Assembly: GCA_030435675.1 (NCBI GenBank)
Contig: CM059622.1
Span: 7,998,001-8,062,000 of the forward strand
Length of the DNA stretch: 64,000 nucleotides
Direction of reading: 5' to 3'
From: Steinernema hermaphroditum
Lineage: Eukaryota; Nematoda; Chromadorea; Rhabditida; Steinernematidae
The translations under genes were made by a program, and so were the position numbers. The notes under the pieces were generated by a model. That model was not told the DNA's origin. It worked only from the letters and a program-made list of their open reading frames with translations, and did no database searches. Every line of letters starts with the position of its first letter. Position 1 is the stretch's first letter. Below, piece after piece: positions 1 to 17,109 of the stretch.

Positions 1-702
1 CTGAAGCTGGAGCCCGAGCGGCCCGACGTCATCCAGCGGCTCTCCGCCGTCGCCCCCCACGGCTGGCCGTCCTACCCGTCCGCCTTCGTGTCCGGCTGCG
101 CCTCCGGTGCCGACGACAGCAGCGTCGGGGGCTCGACACACCTCGGCGACGACACCGACTCCACGTGCTCTGAGGACCTGGAGGCCTTCGCCAAGACCTT
201 CAAACAGCGGCGCATCAAGCTCGGCTACACACAGGCGGACGTCGGCCTCGCTCTCGGGACCCTCTACGGGAACGTCTTCTCCCAGACGACCATCTGCCGC
301 TTCGAAGCCCTCCAGCTCAGCTTCAAGAATATGTGCAAGCTGAAGCCGCTGCTCTACAAGTGGCTCGAGGAAGCCGACTCAACCAGCTCCACGCCCAATA
401 GCGCCTTCGAGAAGATGACGGGTCAGGGCGGACGGAAGCGCAAGAAGCGGACGTCGATCGAGGTGCAGGTGAAGAGCCGCCTCGAGTACCATTTCCAGAA
501 GAACCCGAAGCCGAACGCGCAGGAGATCACCGCCGTGGCAATGGACCTGCAGCTCGAGAAGGAGGTCGTCCGCGTCTGGTTCTGCAACCGTCGCCAGAAG
601 GAGAAGCGCATGACGCCTCAGTACCAGGCCGACATGCTGCTCGCCTCCGGCGCCCCCTACTCCTCCGAGTCCTCCTCCGGCGCCTTCCCCGGCTATTCCT
701 AA
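1..702 (+). CDS. ceh-6: POU class III homeodomain transcription factor (CEH-6 type), 5' partial
   Basis: The frame is open from base 1 to the TAA at 700-702, so the N-terminus lies outside the window and no true start is visible; no ATG is needed because the frame simply continues leftward. From about residue 58 there is a POU-specific domain ([20 protein letters not shown] through [21 protein letters not shown]), then a short linker (FEKMTGQ), then a POU homeodomain opening [19 protein letters not shown] and containing the recognition helix [15 protein letters not shown]. The wording of both domains is that of class III POU factors (CEH-6, Brn-1/2/4, Ventral veins lacking), which bind octamer-like DNA and act in neurons and excretory or epithelial cells. 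The class III assignment is secure from the domains; orthology to ceh-6 is inference. No intron interrupts the visible part. Confidence 0.93.
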   Translation: MKLEPERPDVIQRLSAVAPHGWPSYPSAFVSGCASGADDSSVGGSTHLGDDTDSTCSEDLEAFAKTFKQRRIKLGYTQADVGLALGTLYGNVFSQTTICRFEALQLSFKNMCKLKPLLYKWLEEADSTSSTPNSAFEKMTGQGGRKRKKRTSIEVQVKSRLEYHFQKNPKPNAQEITAVAMDLQLEKEVVRVWFCNRRQKEKRMTPQYQADMLLASGAPYSSESSSGAFPGYS

Positions 703-1349
703 GTCCCGCCGGCGCCTCCCCTCACTCACACGGGCCTCCGAGTTATTTATTCGAAAGTATTTGAGATTCCCTCTCCATATTATTTATCGTTTGTAATTAC
801 GTCGTCGAAAGGTCTATAAAGAAACTTCTACCGAAACAAGAGGCCTACCGTAGTCCGTCGTGTCACTCGCCGCGACTTTCTTCGCCCCGTTTTTTGCCGT
901 TATGGGAACGCGTCGCAGACGGAGAAGTGGCAACAAATTTGGCGGGAACGGTGCCGCAGGCAGATGTCCGCACTTTCCCCTTTCGGGCCTTCCTCAGCTG
1001 CACGTATCAATCTTCATTCCAGCGGCGGACAAGGTCGGCGCCGCTGTCCACTTGAGGATCGCTTGCGGCGACGGATTACGGTGGAGTGAAAGGTCGGACT
1101 CTGTGTCAAGATGCGATTAGGATCATGACAATGCCCCGCTGCCCCCTCGAGAGGGAAGACAAAAGCCGCGTTGAGGGGATTTGGTAATCCGTGCACCCAC
1201 TGTTTGCCTTTTCGCGGCGCGCCCCGTCGCGGCTACTGTATGCACGGGAAAGGTGTGAAATTTATCAAACGACAACAAATAATGGGTCACAGTGACGTCG
1301 CGCACAGAAGTCACGCAAACCAGTCATCACAATCAATACATTGGTCAAA
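703..1349. other. Convergent intergenic interval, 3' UTRs
   Basis: This lies between the stop of the POU gene (+) and the stop of CDC5L (-), so it must hold both 3' untranslated regions. The first 100 bases are AT-rich (ttatttattcg, tattatttatcg). No canonical AATAAA is visible in a convincing place for either gene. Short open frames here have no recognisable product. Confidence 0.6.
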
Positions 1350-7882
<6,533 letters not shown>

Positions 7883-10139
7883 ATGTCTCGGCACAGGAAT
7901 ATAAGAAATTTGGACTTCGACGACGGTATAAAGTGACAGCGCTAGAAATTGCTCATTGCTGATTTAGAGATCGGGTCCGACGAGGACGCCGATTATTATG
8001 GGCGATCATACGATGAAGACATGGCGTTGTCGCCGAATTCAGGTGGTGCTCTTTTCTAGGGGCCATTTGTCAACTGGAAGCGTTTAGCGCGATTCATATA
8101 CCGACGTGATGGTGAGAATCCGTACTTCCGTCATGAAAGTGAGTCGATTCCCGAGGAATCGTTTCATGAAACCCACAATTACCATGAGGACACTTTCCAG
8201 TTCGAAGATGGTACGCAATCTTCCTGTAATTCGATATTTCTTCTAGTTTTTAGAGAGAATCAAGGTTGATGAGCCCAAGACTGAAGTGAAGGTTCCAGTC
8301 ACAAATGTCACGTCGGTTTCGAGCTCAATTGCAAAGTTCACACTGGGTGGAAGTGGCTCTTCTACTCCCGAGAAGAGCGCCAAGGTGCTTCCGGAGCCTG
8401 TGAACCCGGTAATCCAGCAGTTGCGCGTTTCGGAAACGCCAAGAACAAGAAATGGCTCAAAATCGCCAACGCGGGGTCCTGAAGGCATCAAGCTAAATTT
8501 GAGCACTCAGAGTCTGTCGGCTCTCCTGACGAGCACGCCTTACAAGAAGCGCCAGCGTCCAGAGGGCGGCAAAGAAAATCTGAATCTGGTTATCGTTGGA
8601 CACGTTGATGCTGGAAAAAGCACATTGATGGGGCATTTGCTGTTGCAGGTGAGTGTTTCGCAGTATATCGTATGACTAATTGTACTTATTTAGCTTGGAT
8701 TCGTGGAACAGCGTGTGATCAACAAGTACAAGCATGAAGCGTCGAAGCTGGGCAAGGGATCTTTTGCCTTTGCATGGGTTCTTGATGAAACTGAAGAGGA
8801 GCGCGAGCGTGGCGTTACAATGGATATTGCTCGCACCTACTTTGAAACTACCAATAAGAAGGTTGTGCTTCTTGATGCCCCAGGGCATAAGGATTTCATT
8901 CCAAACATGATCACGGGTTGGATTTTCGAGGCTTTAACTGCATGACTTCCTCATGACTGTTTAGGGGCTTCACAAGCCGACGCTGCGCTTCTGGTTGTGA
9001 ACGCGACTCGTGGGGAATTCGAAACAGGCTTCGATCAAGGAGGCCAGACGCGCGAGCACGTTATGCTCCTTCGTTCATTCGGTGTAACAAGAGTTGCTGT
9101 GGCAATCAACAAGATGGATACTGTAAGATGGAGTGAGGGACGTTTCAACGAGATCGTCGCAAAAATGAAGCAGTTCTTGATGAAACAAGCGGGATTCCCT
9201 AACGTGCACTTCGTTCCTCTCTCCGGTTTGGACGGTATTAATCTAACGAAACGCCCTGGCACTGCTGCTCCCCTTACGACTTGGTACAATGGACCTACTC
9301 TTGTTGAAGTTATTGGTAAGACTGCTGCGACTGAGCTCTATTTTTGAATGAGCGGTCTTTAAGATGGACTGCCAAGTGCTGAGCACTCTGTCGAGGCGCC
9401 TTTGCGCGTCGTTATCAGTGACGTTGTCAAGTCATCGGACACTGCCATCCAGGTGTGCGCTAAAGTTGAGGGCGGACATATCGAAGCCGGAGATCGAGTG
9501 ATCATCTTGCCTGGAATCGTGCCTGCCACCGTGAAACGTATGAACTCGTATACAGTCCTGAATCTTCATCTATCTTATTTCAGAAGCATGCTGCGAGAAT
9601 TCTGAGTCGACGAATGAGGTGTGCTTTGCTGGAGATCAATGCTTGATAACGCTGTCCGGTCAGTTTGAAGCGGACTCCATTACATCTGGTCATGTTATTT
9701 CCCGAGGTGGAGAGGTTTGACGTGATCATCCAATCATCAGGTAACATTTCTTCTTCAGGACTGCTTGAAACCCGGCACTCATTTCTTGGTCCGCATTGTC
9801 ACCTTCAACATCACGATTCCCTTCCTCAAAGGAACAAGAGCCGAGTTGTTCGCGCATTCCATGTGCTGCACGTCGACTATTTCAAAGCTCGTGGCCACCC
9901 TGAATAAGTCGAATGGCGAAGTCATTAAGCAGAAGCCAAGGTACTTTCCACTCCCAGATCTGCCAATACGCGACGTGCTTAGGTGCATCAATCGTCATAC
10001 GAGTGGTCTTATAGAGATCAAAACCGAGGTTCCTATTGCGCTCGAAGCTTACAAGAGCTGCAAAACTCTGGGACGCATCACGCTGCGCGACAAAGGGGAA
10101 ACGGTAGCTGCTGGAATCATCGAACAAGTCCTGAAATAA
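7883..10139 (+). CDS. HBS1: HBS1-like translational GTPase (ribosome rescue), 9 exons, about 631 aa
   Basis: Exons 7883-7925, 7968-8042, 8088-8210, 8254-8648, 8694-8916, 8965-9315, 9364-9537, 9584-9714 and 9759-10139 join in frame (1,896 nt). HBS1 partners Pelota/Dom34 to split stalled ribosomes in no-go and non-stop decay. The N-terminus [14 protein letters not shown] and the following acidic stretch match the HBS1 N-terminal domain. The EF-1alpha-like GTPase core shows G1 [10 protein letters not shown]2 [12 protein letters not shown]3 [10 protein letters not shown]4 NKMD and a G5-like SGLDG. Domains 2 and 3 follow, ending in [20 protein letters not shown]. The long HBS1-style N-terminal extension before G1 argues against plain EF-1alpha. 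Most introns are 42-48 nt and end TTTAG, TTTCAG or TTCAG. The donor after exon 8 (GAG/gtttga) is unusual, so that junction is the least certain. The gene converges on the lipase. Confidence 0.93.
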
Positions 10140-10280
10140 GCATTGTTTGGAATGGTTTCAAGGTCCTTGTTACGAGTATCAATTGTTGGGTGAGTGCTGG
10201 AGTTGTTTTTGTTTACCGGAAATCGATGTATATTACTCACAATTTTTGTTGTACAATGCTAGAACGCGCTTTCTGTTCAA

Positions 10281-10286
10281 ATTAAA
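10281..10286 (+). terminator. Probable polyadenylation signal of HBS1 (ATTAAA)
   Basis: ATTAAA lies about 140 bases after the HBS1 stop and about 70 bases before the convergent lipase stop. It is the commonest variant hexamer, and no AATAAA lies nearer. Confidence 0.45.
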
Positions 10287-10358
10287 GAATCAATATGAAA
10301 TCAAATGTTCCAGGAGGCTACCCATTGGAGAACTATACTCGTAAGATTGTGCTGCTCT

Positions 10359-11434
10359 TCACTGTCCTCTGAACTTCGAAGTTCTGTTGTCCAAAAGGTT
10401 GGCGGCGCTCCGGCAGCCGAGCTCTCCGTAGTGGCTAACGTGGCGCTCGAAGTAGCGAAGGTGCTCGGTGACGTTGTAGAAGGCGTAGAAGCTGTCGCTG
10501 CACTTGCGGTCTTCGTTCACGGGCTGTCCTGTGCAGATCTTGAAGAGCGCACCCGGGCGCATGTCCTCCGGGAACCAGATCTCGGTGCCGTGGTGATAAG
10601 TGGCGTGGTTGAAGTAGGAGGCGCAGCTCCGGGAGAGGATCGAGAAGTAGCAGTTGGGCACGTGGGGCACGACGTCCTTCGCGTGGACGACGCGCCAGCT
10701 GTTGGGCACGAGGGCGTCGTGGGCGGCGGAGTACTCCATGTTGCCAACGCGGGGCTGGCCGAAGGTGACCAGCAGGAGGTCCTGGGGGGCGACGCTGTGT
10801 GTGGCGGCGAAGAGAGAGGAGGCGAGCGAGGCAAGGGCGCCGCCGAGAGAGTGTCCGGTGAAGAGGACGCCACGCTCCGGGTGCTTCTGAAAGGAGAGCT
10901 TCTGGGAGGGAGGGGGCGATGCGACGTACGCTCCTGGCAGCGGCAACTGTGGCGTTGAGCTCAAGCCATACCTTCTCGAAGGCCGTCTTGAAGTAGTGGA
11001 CGACGGCGCCGCCGGGGGAAAAGGGCGACTTCGGGAGAAAGATGTCCTCGAGCACCTCGAGGGTCAGCTGAAGGTGGTTGGTGGTGCCGCGGAAAGAGAC
11101 GACGATCCACTCCGGCGCCAGCGAAACGAACGCCCAGCACTGGATGGGAACAATGATGGGCACACAATCGGAGGCTCACCTCGTCCCACATACGGTCGCA
11201 GGGCAGGGTGACCCTCTGGAGGAGGACGGCGTCGTGTTTCTGGAGGCAGTCGCCGGGCGTCGGTGAGTAGGCGGCGGCCGCGTGGTCGAACGCAAAGTGC
11301 GCGAGATCGAGACTGAAGTTGCGCGTCCAGTTGAAGTAGGGCGACGGCCCCGGGTAGGTCGCCTCCAACGGGTCGAGCCTCGAGAGACGCGCGCCCAGCA
11401 GGAGCGCCAGGAGCGCCCAGAGGATTCGCCGCAT
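10359..11434 (-). CDS. Secreted class 3 (fungal-type) triacylglycerol lipase, 3 exons, about 330 aa
   Basis: Exons 11434-11180, 11139-10930 and 10886-10359 join in frame to 993 nt. The protein opens with a signal peptide (MRRILWALLALLLGA). The Lipase_3 core contains the oxyanion-side SFRGT motif, the nucleophile elbow TGHSLGGALA with the catalytic serine, the catalytic aspartate in AKDVVPHVP, and a probable catalytic histidine in TEHLRYF near the C-terminus. QPRVGN before the aspartate is also typical. Nematode genomes carry large families of such secreted lipases. Intron 2 was placed with its acceptor at CTCCTTTCAG (43 nt) because this keeps the spacing between the FEKVW helix and the GHSLGG elbow close to that of fungal lipases; nearer AG sites would give a 28-nt intron. 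The gene converges on HBS1 with only 219 bases between stops. Confidence 0.88.
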
Positions 11435-12022
11435 CTTAGGGTCGCACGCGTCGTCGTCGGGTCAAGGCGCCAACGAACAGCTGCCGGCGATAAGGCGGCG
11501 GAGGCGGGCGATAAACAAAAGCGATGCCGGAGAGGTGCGAAGTCGTCTACGAGTAACCAATCCCTGTATGTGCCTGGAAATTACGGTAGTGCCTGTCTGT
11601 AGGGGAGGTGCTGTTCGTTAAAGACTCAGACCCTACCGTATACCCGGCGACCCACCGCGCCAATGCATTGCATCTTGAGAGCATCACAATTCACATCGCA
11701 TAAGCACACAATGCAGTGCATTTTACTGTATTTACTGGCGACATTCTTCGCTAAGATCGTTGCCTCTGAAAAGATGAACTCAAAGAAAATCGCCCTTTTC
11801 GGAGTTTGGTCCTGACACGCCATTTTTGCACGTTCGCGGCGTGTGGTCACGTCATTCATATGGCGAAACACGGGTGGGCAATAGGTTGTTCCGATTTGGG
11901 GGGTGTCGGTTACCATTCGGAGCCGACCGTCTGCGCGGAGCGGTGCGATGTAAGCGCAGACGACAAGAGAAAAGGCTTCGTTTATCAACATATCCGATGG
12001 TGCGTCATGGTTTGTTGAATAG
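11435..12022. other. Lipase upstream region with first copy of a dispersed repeat
   Basis: The lipase promoter should lie in the first few hundred bases. From about 11872 the sequence is a dispersed repeat that recurs at 14031-14156. No gene is recognisable. Confidence 0.5.
11872..11999. repeat. Direct repeat R1, copy 1
   Basis: About 125 bases (ggtgggcaataggt... through cgtttatca) recur in the same orientation at 14031-14156 with only scattered differences. The two copies bracket the MULE-OTU element. Confidence 0.8.
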
Positions 12023-13868
12023 TAAAGCTCGCACGTTGTGCGATTTAGTACACTCAGGCAAATCTGTTCGGGACCGATTTAGTACAGCGAATGTCGTACG
12101 TTGCCCCATCTAGTAAATCTCGTACGCTCATTCAGAATTCCGTCCATTCCATCTCCAGAATTACTTTGTTGAGGGTTGCTTCTTTCATTTCACCCAAGCG
12201 ATCATAAGACATATGAGAAGCGCTGGTTTAATGGTTCTTTACAAATCTAATGATGCGTTCCGTAAATATGTGCGTAATATCTGCGCTCTTCAACTGCTGC
12301 CACCTGAATTAGTATGCGATACATGGAGCGCTGCATTTAAAAGCCCTCCTGACGTTCCGGAGTTTCAAACGCAAATCTTGAAATTCATCAAGTATTTCGA
12401 ATCTCAATGGATCACTTCCACTTCACTCAGGCACTGGAATTTCTGGAAGGCAGATGTTCGCACAACTAATGTCGCAGAGGGATTTCATTCCCGCCTTCAG
12501 CAGCATCCCCTTGTTAAGAAACACCCTAATATCGTTGGACTTGCTTCCTTTCTGCGCATCTGGCAAAGCGAACAGTCTACTCGAAAGGAGCAGCTAAAAC
12601 GCGGTTATCCTTGCGAGCCCAGAAATCGCAAATACGAAATACTTAATAGACATATGCGCAGTGTTTTCTCGTCTCTTGAGAACGCTAGCGTCGATAACGA
12701 AATAGATCTATCCGATGTTCTGATTTATCTAGACAAGTGTAATGCGGTGATCGCTGAATACGACTCTTCCAGTATGACTAAGAAAGCTGCTAAACTAAAT
12801 GCTCAACAACGTAGTCAAGCGATTAAGTCACAGGCATCCAGTTGTGATTCTGCACGCTTAGTCAGTAGCGTAGAAGAAGCAAAATTAGAAGACGATTGTA
12901 TCATTGTTGCTGAAGTAGCTGGATCTCTAGAATTTGAGTTCACGCCTTTGCAAGAACGTGAGATTGTTGCCATCGCTGAACAATTATTTGTGCAAATGCC
13001 GGACAACGCGTCGCTTAATCCTTCACCCTCTAAAACGTTTGGGCCTAAAACTGCTCCGCGGTACGTAGGAAAGTCTAAGGCAGACGGACATTGTGGCTTT
13101 CGCAGCATTATTCAGTGCATTTTCGGGCCAATGACCGATGACAGGAACTCTTTGCATGGAGTGTTGCGCGACTTTATATGCAATTTCATTGAGGCTGAGC
13201 TTCGAAACAATCCCATTCCAAAATGGATGAGCGATTATTCCCCATTCGATATTCACGACCCCACTGATCATTCGCAGATATGCGCGAACTTCCAAGTTCA
13301 CCTTAATCGCATGCGTTACAACAATGGGAGAAACGTAGATTGGGGCGAACTCCATTGGATGACAGACCTAGAACTGCAAGCCACAGCTAACGCACTTAAC
13401 GTAAATATTTTTGTCTACTCAGCAGATTACAAAAAATGGACGCCATACCACAGCGACAAGGCTACTCGCGCTACATGCTTATTAATGCTTTCGATTGACC
13501 ACTTCGACCCCATTTACATGATATAAGGACACTAATATACTAGACCATCTTCTTCTTCGACTTCTATCTCCGATGTGTGCTTTGTCGTTCACCTAGCACA
13601 CAGCGTAATTAGTGAACATGTGCAGGTTTTGTATTGTCCTCTTTGGTCTCTATGTCATCTTTCGCCATTTTTTTTATTTTGTTACTTTGTTTATTAAGAT
13701 CTGGGGCGCAGTTTCGTTGTAATATGCTGAAAATGGGTGAAGGAATAGATGAAAATCAAACTGAGCTCAGTCGACGAAACTTAGAATGAACGTGCGACAT
13801 TCACTGTACTAAATCGGTCCCGCACAGATTTGTCTGTGCGTACTAAATCGCACAACGTGCGAGCTTTA
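12023..13868. mobile_element. MULE-type element with 80-bp terminal inverted repeats carrying a transposase-OTU gene
   Basis: Bases 12023-12102 and 13789-13868 are inverted copies of each other (taaagctcgcacgttgtgcg at the left end, its complement at the right end), and both contain repeats of the word ACTAAATCG with GGTCCC. Between them lies one large ORF (12213-13526). The 1.85-kb element has lost the catalytic part of the transposase, so it looks like an internally deleted derivative. No clear target-site duplication is seen. Confidence 0.8.
12213..13526 (+). CDS. MULE transposase C-terminal remnant fused to an OTU-like cysteine protease, 437 aa
   Basis: The frame is open upstream of the ATG to about 12165, where GCFFHFTQAI, a hallmark of MULE transposases, can be read; the catalytic DDE part further upstream is missing. 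The first 150 residues continue the MULE C-terminal region (RTTNVAEGFHSRL, then LRIWQ). After a hydrophilic linker (about 170-280) comes an OTU-type domain: KADGHCGFRSI with the presumed nucleophile Cys294 and oxyanion Asp291, DLELQATANALNVNIFVYS, and the terminal DHFDPIYMI with the presumed catalytic His430. OTU proteases cleave ubiquitin chains. The full-length frame with both catalytic residues suggests the protease part is under selection or recent. Whether it is expressed cannot be judged. A stand-alone host gene is unlikely because inverted repeats flank it. Confidence 0.75.
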   Translation: MRSAGLMVLYKSNDAFRKYVRNICALQLLPPELVCDTWSAAFKSPPDVPEFQTQILKFIKYFESQWITSTSLRHWNFWKADVRTTNVAEGFHSRLQQHPLVKKHPNIVGLASFLRIWQSEQSTRKEQLKRGYPCEPRNRKYEILNRHMRSVFSSLENASVDNEIDLSDVLIYLDKCNAVIAEYDSSSMTKKAAKLNAQQRSQAIKSQASSCDSARLVSSVEEAKLEDDCIIVAEVAGSLEFEFTPLQEREIVAIAEQLFVQMPDNASLNPSPSKTFGPKTAPRYVGKSKADGHCGFRSIIQCIFGPMTDDRNSLHGVLRDFICNFIEAELRNNPIPKWMSDYSPFDIHDPTDHSQICANFQVHLNRMRYNNGRNVDWGELHWMTDLELQATANALNVNIFVYSADYKKWTPYHSDKATRATCLLMLSIDHFDPIYMI

Positions 13869-14030
13869 TTGTACTAAATCGGTCCCTAATCCCTAATATT
13901 TTGCCCCGCGCGCGCGGGGCAAAAGTATGACCAGGCCTTAAGCTCTCCCTCCGGAGTTTCAGCGCCTCGTGATTCAGAGGCCGCCCTGCGGTCGCGTTGA
14001 CTCAAGGCGACTTCAAAATTCCACCCAGGG

Positions 14031-14156
14031 GTGGGCAATAGGTCGCTCCGATTTGGGGGGGGGTCGGTTACCATTCGGAGCCGACCGTCTGCGCGGAGCG
14101 GTGCGATATAAGCGCAGACGACAAGAGAAATGGCTTCGTTTATCATCGTATCCGAT
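14031..14156. repeat. Direct repeat R1, copy 2
   Basis: Second copy of the sequence at 11872-11999, same orientation, diverging after about 14150. Confidence 0.8.
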
Positions 14157-14414
14157 GACGGAGTACAGGTTCAGGGCACTTGCGCCGCAGGGAAATCGTG
14201 GTGGGACCACTTACTTGTAGTCCCATCTCAGCCGTGTTTGTTAAATTTCTATAATGACGATCGGGTTTTTTTTCTTCAACATCTTGTAGAGGAGGAAAAT
14301 TCACTATGAGCTGATTATGTGTCTTAAATACGAAGCTGAGTTGAAAAAGCTGATTTCGAGATTCAAATGTCAAATGTTTGGACCTTATTTTAGGGCACTT
14401 CCCATACATACACA

Positions 14415-14659
14415 GGGCGTTGAGACATTTGAGTCCCGGCACTTGAGTCCCGGACATTTGAGTCCCGGCACTTGAGTCCCGGACATTTGAGTACCGGACA
14501 TTTGAGTACCGGACATTTGAGTACCGGACACAGAGCCCCTCAAATGTCTGGGACTCAAATGTCCGGGACTCAAGTGCCGGGACTCAAATGTCCGGGACTC
14601 AAATGTCCGGGACTCAAGTGCCGGGACTCAAGTGCCGGGACTCAAATGTCTCAACGCCC
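14415..14659. repeat. Inverted array of a 15-bp minisatellite (foldback 1)
   Basis: The unit is gggactcaaatgtcc with a variant gggactcaagtgccg. Units run in one orientation to about 14537 and in the reverse orientation from about 14540, so the block is one long inverted repeat beginning gggcgttgagac and ending in its complement. The centre carries ggacacagagcccc. Because 15 is divisible by 3, every frame stays open and translates to a repeating pentapeptide such as MSGTQ; this is not coding. Confidence 0.9.
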
Positions 14660-15064
14660 ATTTGAGTCCCGGACATTTGAGTCCCGGACATTTGAGTCCC
14701 GGACATTTGAGTCCCGGACATTTGAGTACCGGACATTTGAGTACCGGACATTTGAGTACCGGACACAGAGCCCCGACGAAACGGTAACATCTGTAAACAG
14801 CAGAAACGTCCAACGTGAATCATAGCGCATCAAATTGTTAAGCAAATACCCAAGAAGTTAACTCAAACTCAACCGTTTCGTCGGAGCTCTGTGTCCGGTA
14901 CTCAAATGTCCGGTACTCAAATGTCCGGGACTCAAATGTCTGGAACTCAAATGTCCGGGACTCAAGTGCCGGTACTCAAATGTCCGGGACTCAAATGTCC
15001 GGGACTCAAGTGCCGGGACTCAAATGTCCGGGACTCAAGTGCCGGGACTCAAATGTCTCAACGC
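14660..15064. repeat. Inverted array of the same 15-bp minisatellite (foldback 2)
   Basis: Forward units run 14660-14775 and reverse units 14890-15064. The inner borders are also inverted copies (cacagagccccgacgaaacgg against ccgtttcgtcggagctctgtg), separated by an 80-base spacer. The outer right border tctcaacgcc matches that of foldback 1. Together the two blocks look like foldback transposons whose termini are built of 15-mers. Confidence 0.88.
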
Positions 15065-16897
15065 CTCTACAAGAATATATTCACCGTTTGTTTTGTTCTT
15101 TGGTGCGGTTTTATGGAATTATTTAGTCTGGAATACTGTAAAACAACGTAGGGGGTCTTAAAACATCGACCTTGCTTTTAGGAGGGAATTATTTTTACCG
15201 ATGTCCTGCGATCTAGCCAGTCGTATTCAGCATACACTCATCTACAACAATGTGCATAAAGCTCTGAAGTCACACTGTCGTCGGGGTGTAAAAGTACTCT
15301 TATAATAAGATCATAAATTTCCGTCAAAAGTACCGTAATCTTTTGGCTTAGTTTTATGTCCTTTTTTTGTGCAAGGGGAGGGGGATGACCCTACTCAGTC
15401 TTGTTCGCCATGGAGTCCTCTACAAGACTGTATGCACCGTTTGGTGTGCCCCTTGGCCCGAAATTGAGTAAAAGTCGAAAAGTGTTAAAAAGTCGATTTT
15501 ACAATTTCGACCTGTTCCGAGGGTAGTGACTCTACGTAGATCCCACTTGACCCCACTTACACTGTTCAGAATTGTCTCCTCTACAATATGCTGTATAACT
15601 TTCGGCAGTTTCAGCAAGCCATAAGGTGTAAAAGTGGTCAAAACCACGACCAATTGCCCCCAAGTGCTCCCGCAACGATATCCCTGACTGATCATGCCGT
15701 CGCTCTAAGAGCGACCTTTGGCCACCCCTGTGGCGAAATAGTGAAATTAGTGAACTGTCTGTAGCCTTCGCCATTTTTCTCCATTCACCGAAATTGGAGT
15801 TTTCCTCGCGGAGGAGTAGCATTTTTTCGAACCGGCTACAAATATTTTCCATCTTTTTGGCTGAATTTGGGGCCAAAAAACTGTAGCCCTGCGGGCGGCA
15901 ACCATAGCCCTGTTTGGATGTTTTCTCCGTGCGCATGGAAAACACACACACAGACCAACGGACCTGTCGGTTCTCCATTTATATATAGGGGATAACATTC
16001 AAATCAAACAACATATCAAGTTAACTAGCCTGGGTACGCTGCGCGACAGGTTAACTCGCGGGAATTTTGGGTTCACGTAAAATGTTGCAAAAAGTGAAAA
16101 GCGACAAAAAAGTGACAGAGCGTACGAAGAGACCCTATTTATGTTTCATCCTATGAAAAATGGGGCAGCTTTAAAAATATTTCAAGATCTTCCAAAATTA
16201 TGGAATTTAAAACTGTAACATGCTTACGACAGAAAACTTCGGAAATCCTGTCTTCCGGGTCGTTCCGGGGCCCGGTCAAGAATGCAGGTCAAGTTCGGGT
16301 CCTAAGTGTCGAAAGGGGAAGTGATGCCCATAAGCATATAATTGATCTCATTTGTGCGCTTATCAACCTACTTTACAAAGAATTTAAAAATTTGTAAAAA
16401 AGTTAAAAAGACTTATTTTAAGTTAAGAACTTATTTTAAGTTAAGTTAAGAACTGAAATCTCCACCTTTTCCAACTGCAATGCTTTTATTTTCCACTGCT
16501 TCAATAAAAATTCCAATCTTTTCATCCTCCGAACCTCTCCCACTTCGTGGGTGCGTTGGTTCCTAGTCAACGGGGGTAAGAATAAAGAAAACAAAAACGT
16601 TTCTGAAAGCCAAATGGCTTTTGAAACACAAGTTCTGCTCAAAACGACTTTTATATTCCAAAGGACAATGAACGTGCATAAATCGAAGAAGCGAATGGGG
16701 AACCGACCGTCTACGGGCACACATAATGAGCGACTGTGTGGAGACTGTCTGCGCGCGGATGTCTCTAATGCAGATACATTTTGCACCGCAAAAGTCTACG
16801 AGTGTCGGTGGTGCAAGCAGTCCACTCAACGGTCGTGTCACTAGAGTCGACGGGACGAGGAAGGAATGGAAGCAAAAATCCACGAAGACAGATAGTC
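15065..16897. other. Gene-free interval with a dispersed-repeat copy
   Basis: No coding sequence is recognised. Bases 15876-15990 belong to a repeat family also found at 41.1-41.8 kb. Bases 16420-16450 hold short tandem ttaagttaag copies. The right end approaches the let-23 polyadenylation site. Confidence 0.5.
15876..15990. repeat. Dispersed repeat R2, short copy
   Basis: It carries tgtagccctgcgggcggca, a short CA run, then cagaccaacgg and tcggttctccatttatata. The same blocks in the same order occur at 41.1-41.8 kb, where the first block is tandemly amplified. Confidence 0.8.
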
Positions 16898-16903
16898 TTT
16901 ATT
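16898..16903 (-). terminator. Polyadenylation signal AATAAA of let-23
   Basis: TTTATT on the plus strand reads AATAAA on the minus strand, about 207 bases after the let-23 stop codon. Confidence 0.65.
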
Positions 16904-17109
16904 GGTGGCGAAAGTGGCATAGAATAGACTCTGGAGATATGGTGGTAGGACGGCACAGCCAAGAAGATCGAAGTGCTGGGGGAGGGGCTACCCGTAGAAG
17001 AGGCGTCGACCGACTAGATCCAAGGGAGGACCTTCGGAGGCCGAAGAGTAAAGCTCGAAGACGCGACGAAGCGACCCAGTGCTTGGCGCGGTGGGGCTAC
17101 TGTAGTCAG

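Noticed and set aside
10887..10929. 28-nt intron version of the lipase (acceptor CCCTCCCAG)
   Set aside because: Too short for normal splicing; the TTTCAG acceptor 15 bases further on keeps frame and the usual spacing to the GHSLGG motif.
10305..10958. 217-codon plus-strand ORF over the lipase
   Set aside because: Antisense of the well-supported lipase exon 3.
11626..11991. Minus-strand ORF sharing text with the ORF at 13886-14146
   Set aside because: The similarity is the non-coding R1 direct repeat, which is open in both copies by chance.
12023..13868. The R1 direct repeats as target duplications of the MULE-OTU element
   Set aside because: They are over 100 bases long, start well outside the inverted repeats and at unequal distances; more likely an older repeat family.
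14472..14825. Repetitive protein with MSGTQ pentapeptides
   Set aside because: All frames stay open because the unit is 15 bases; orientation reversals and lack of any start context argue against coding.
14415..15064. CRISPR-like array
   Set aside because: Units are contiguous without unique spacers, switch orientation, and lie in a eukaryotic genome.
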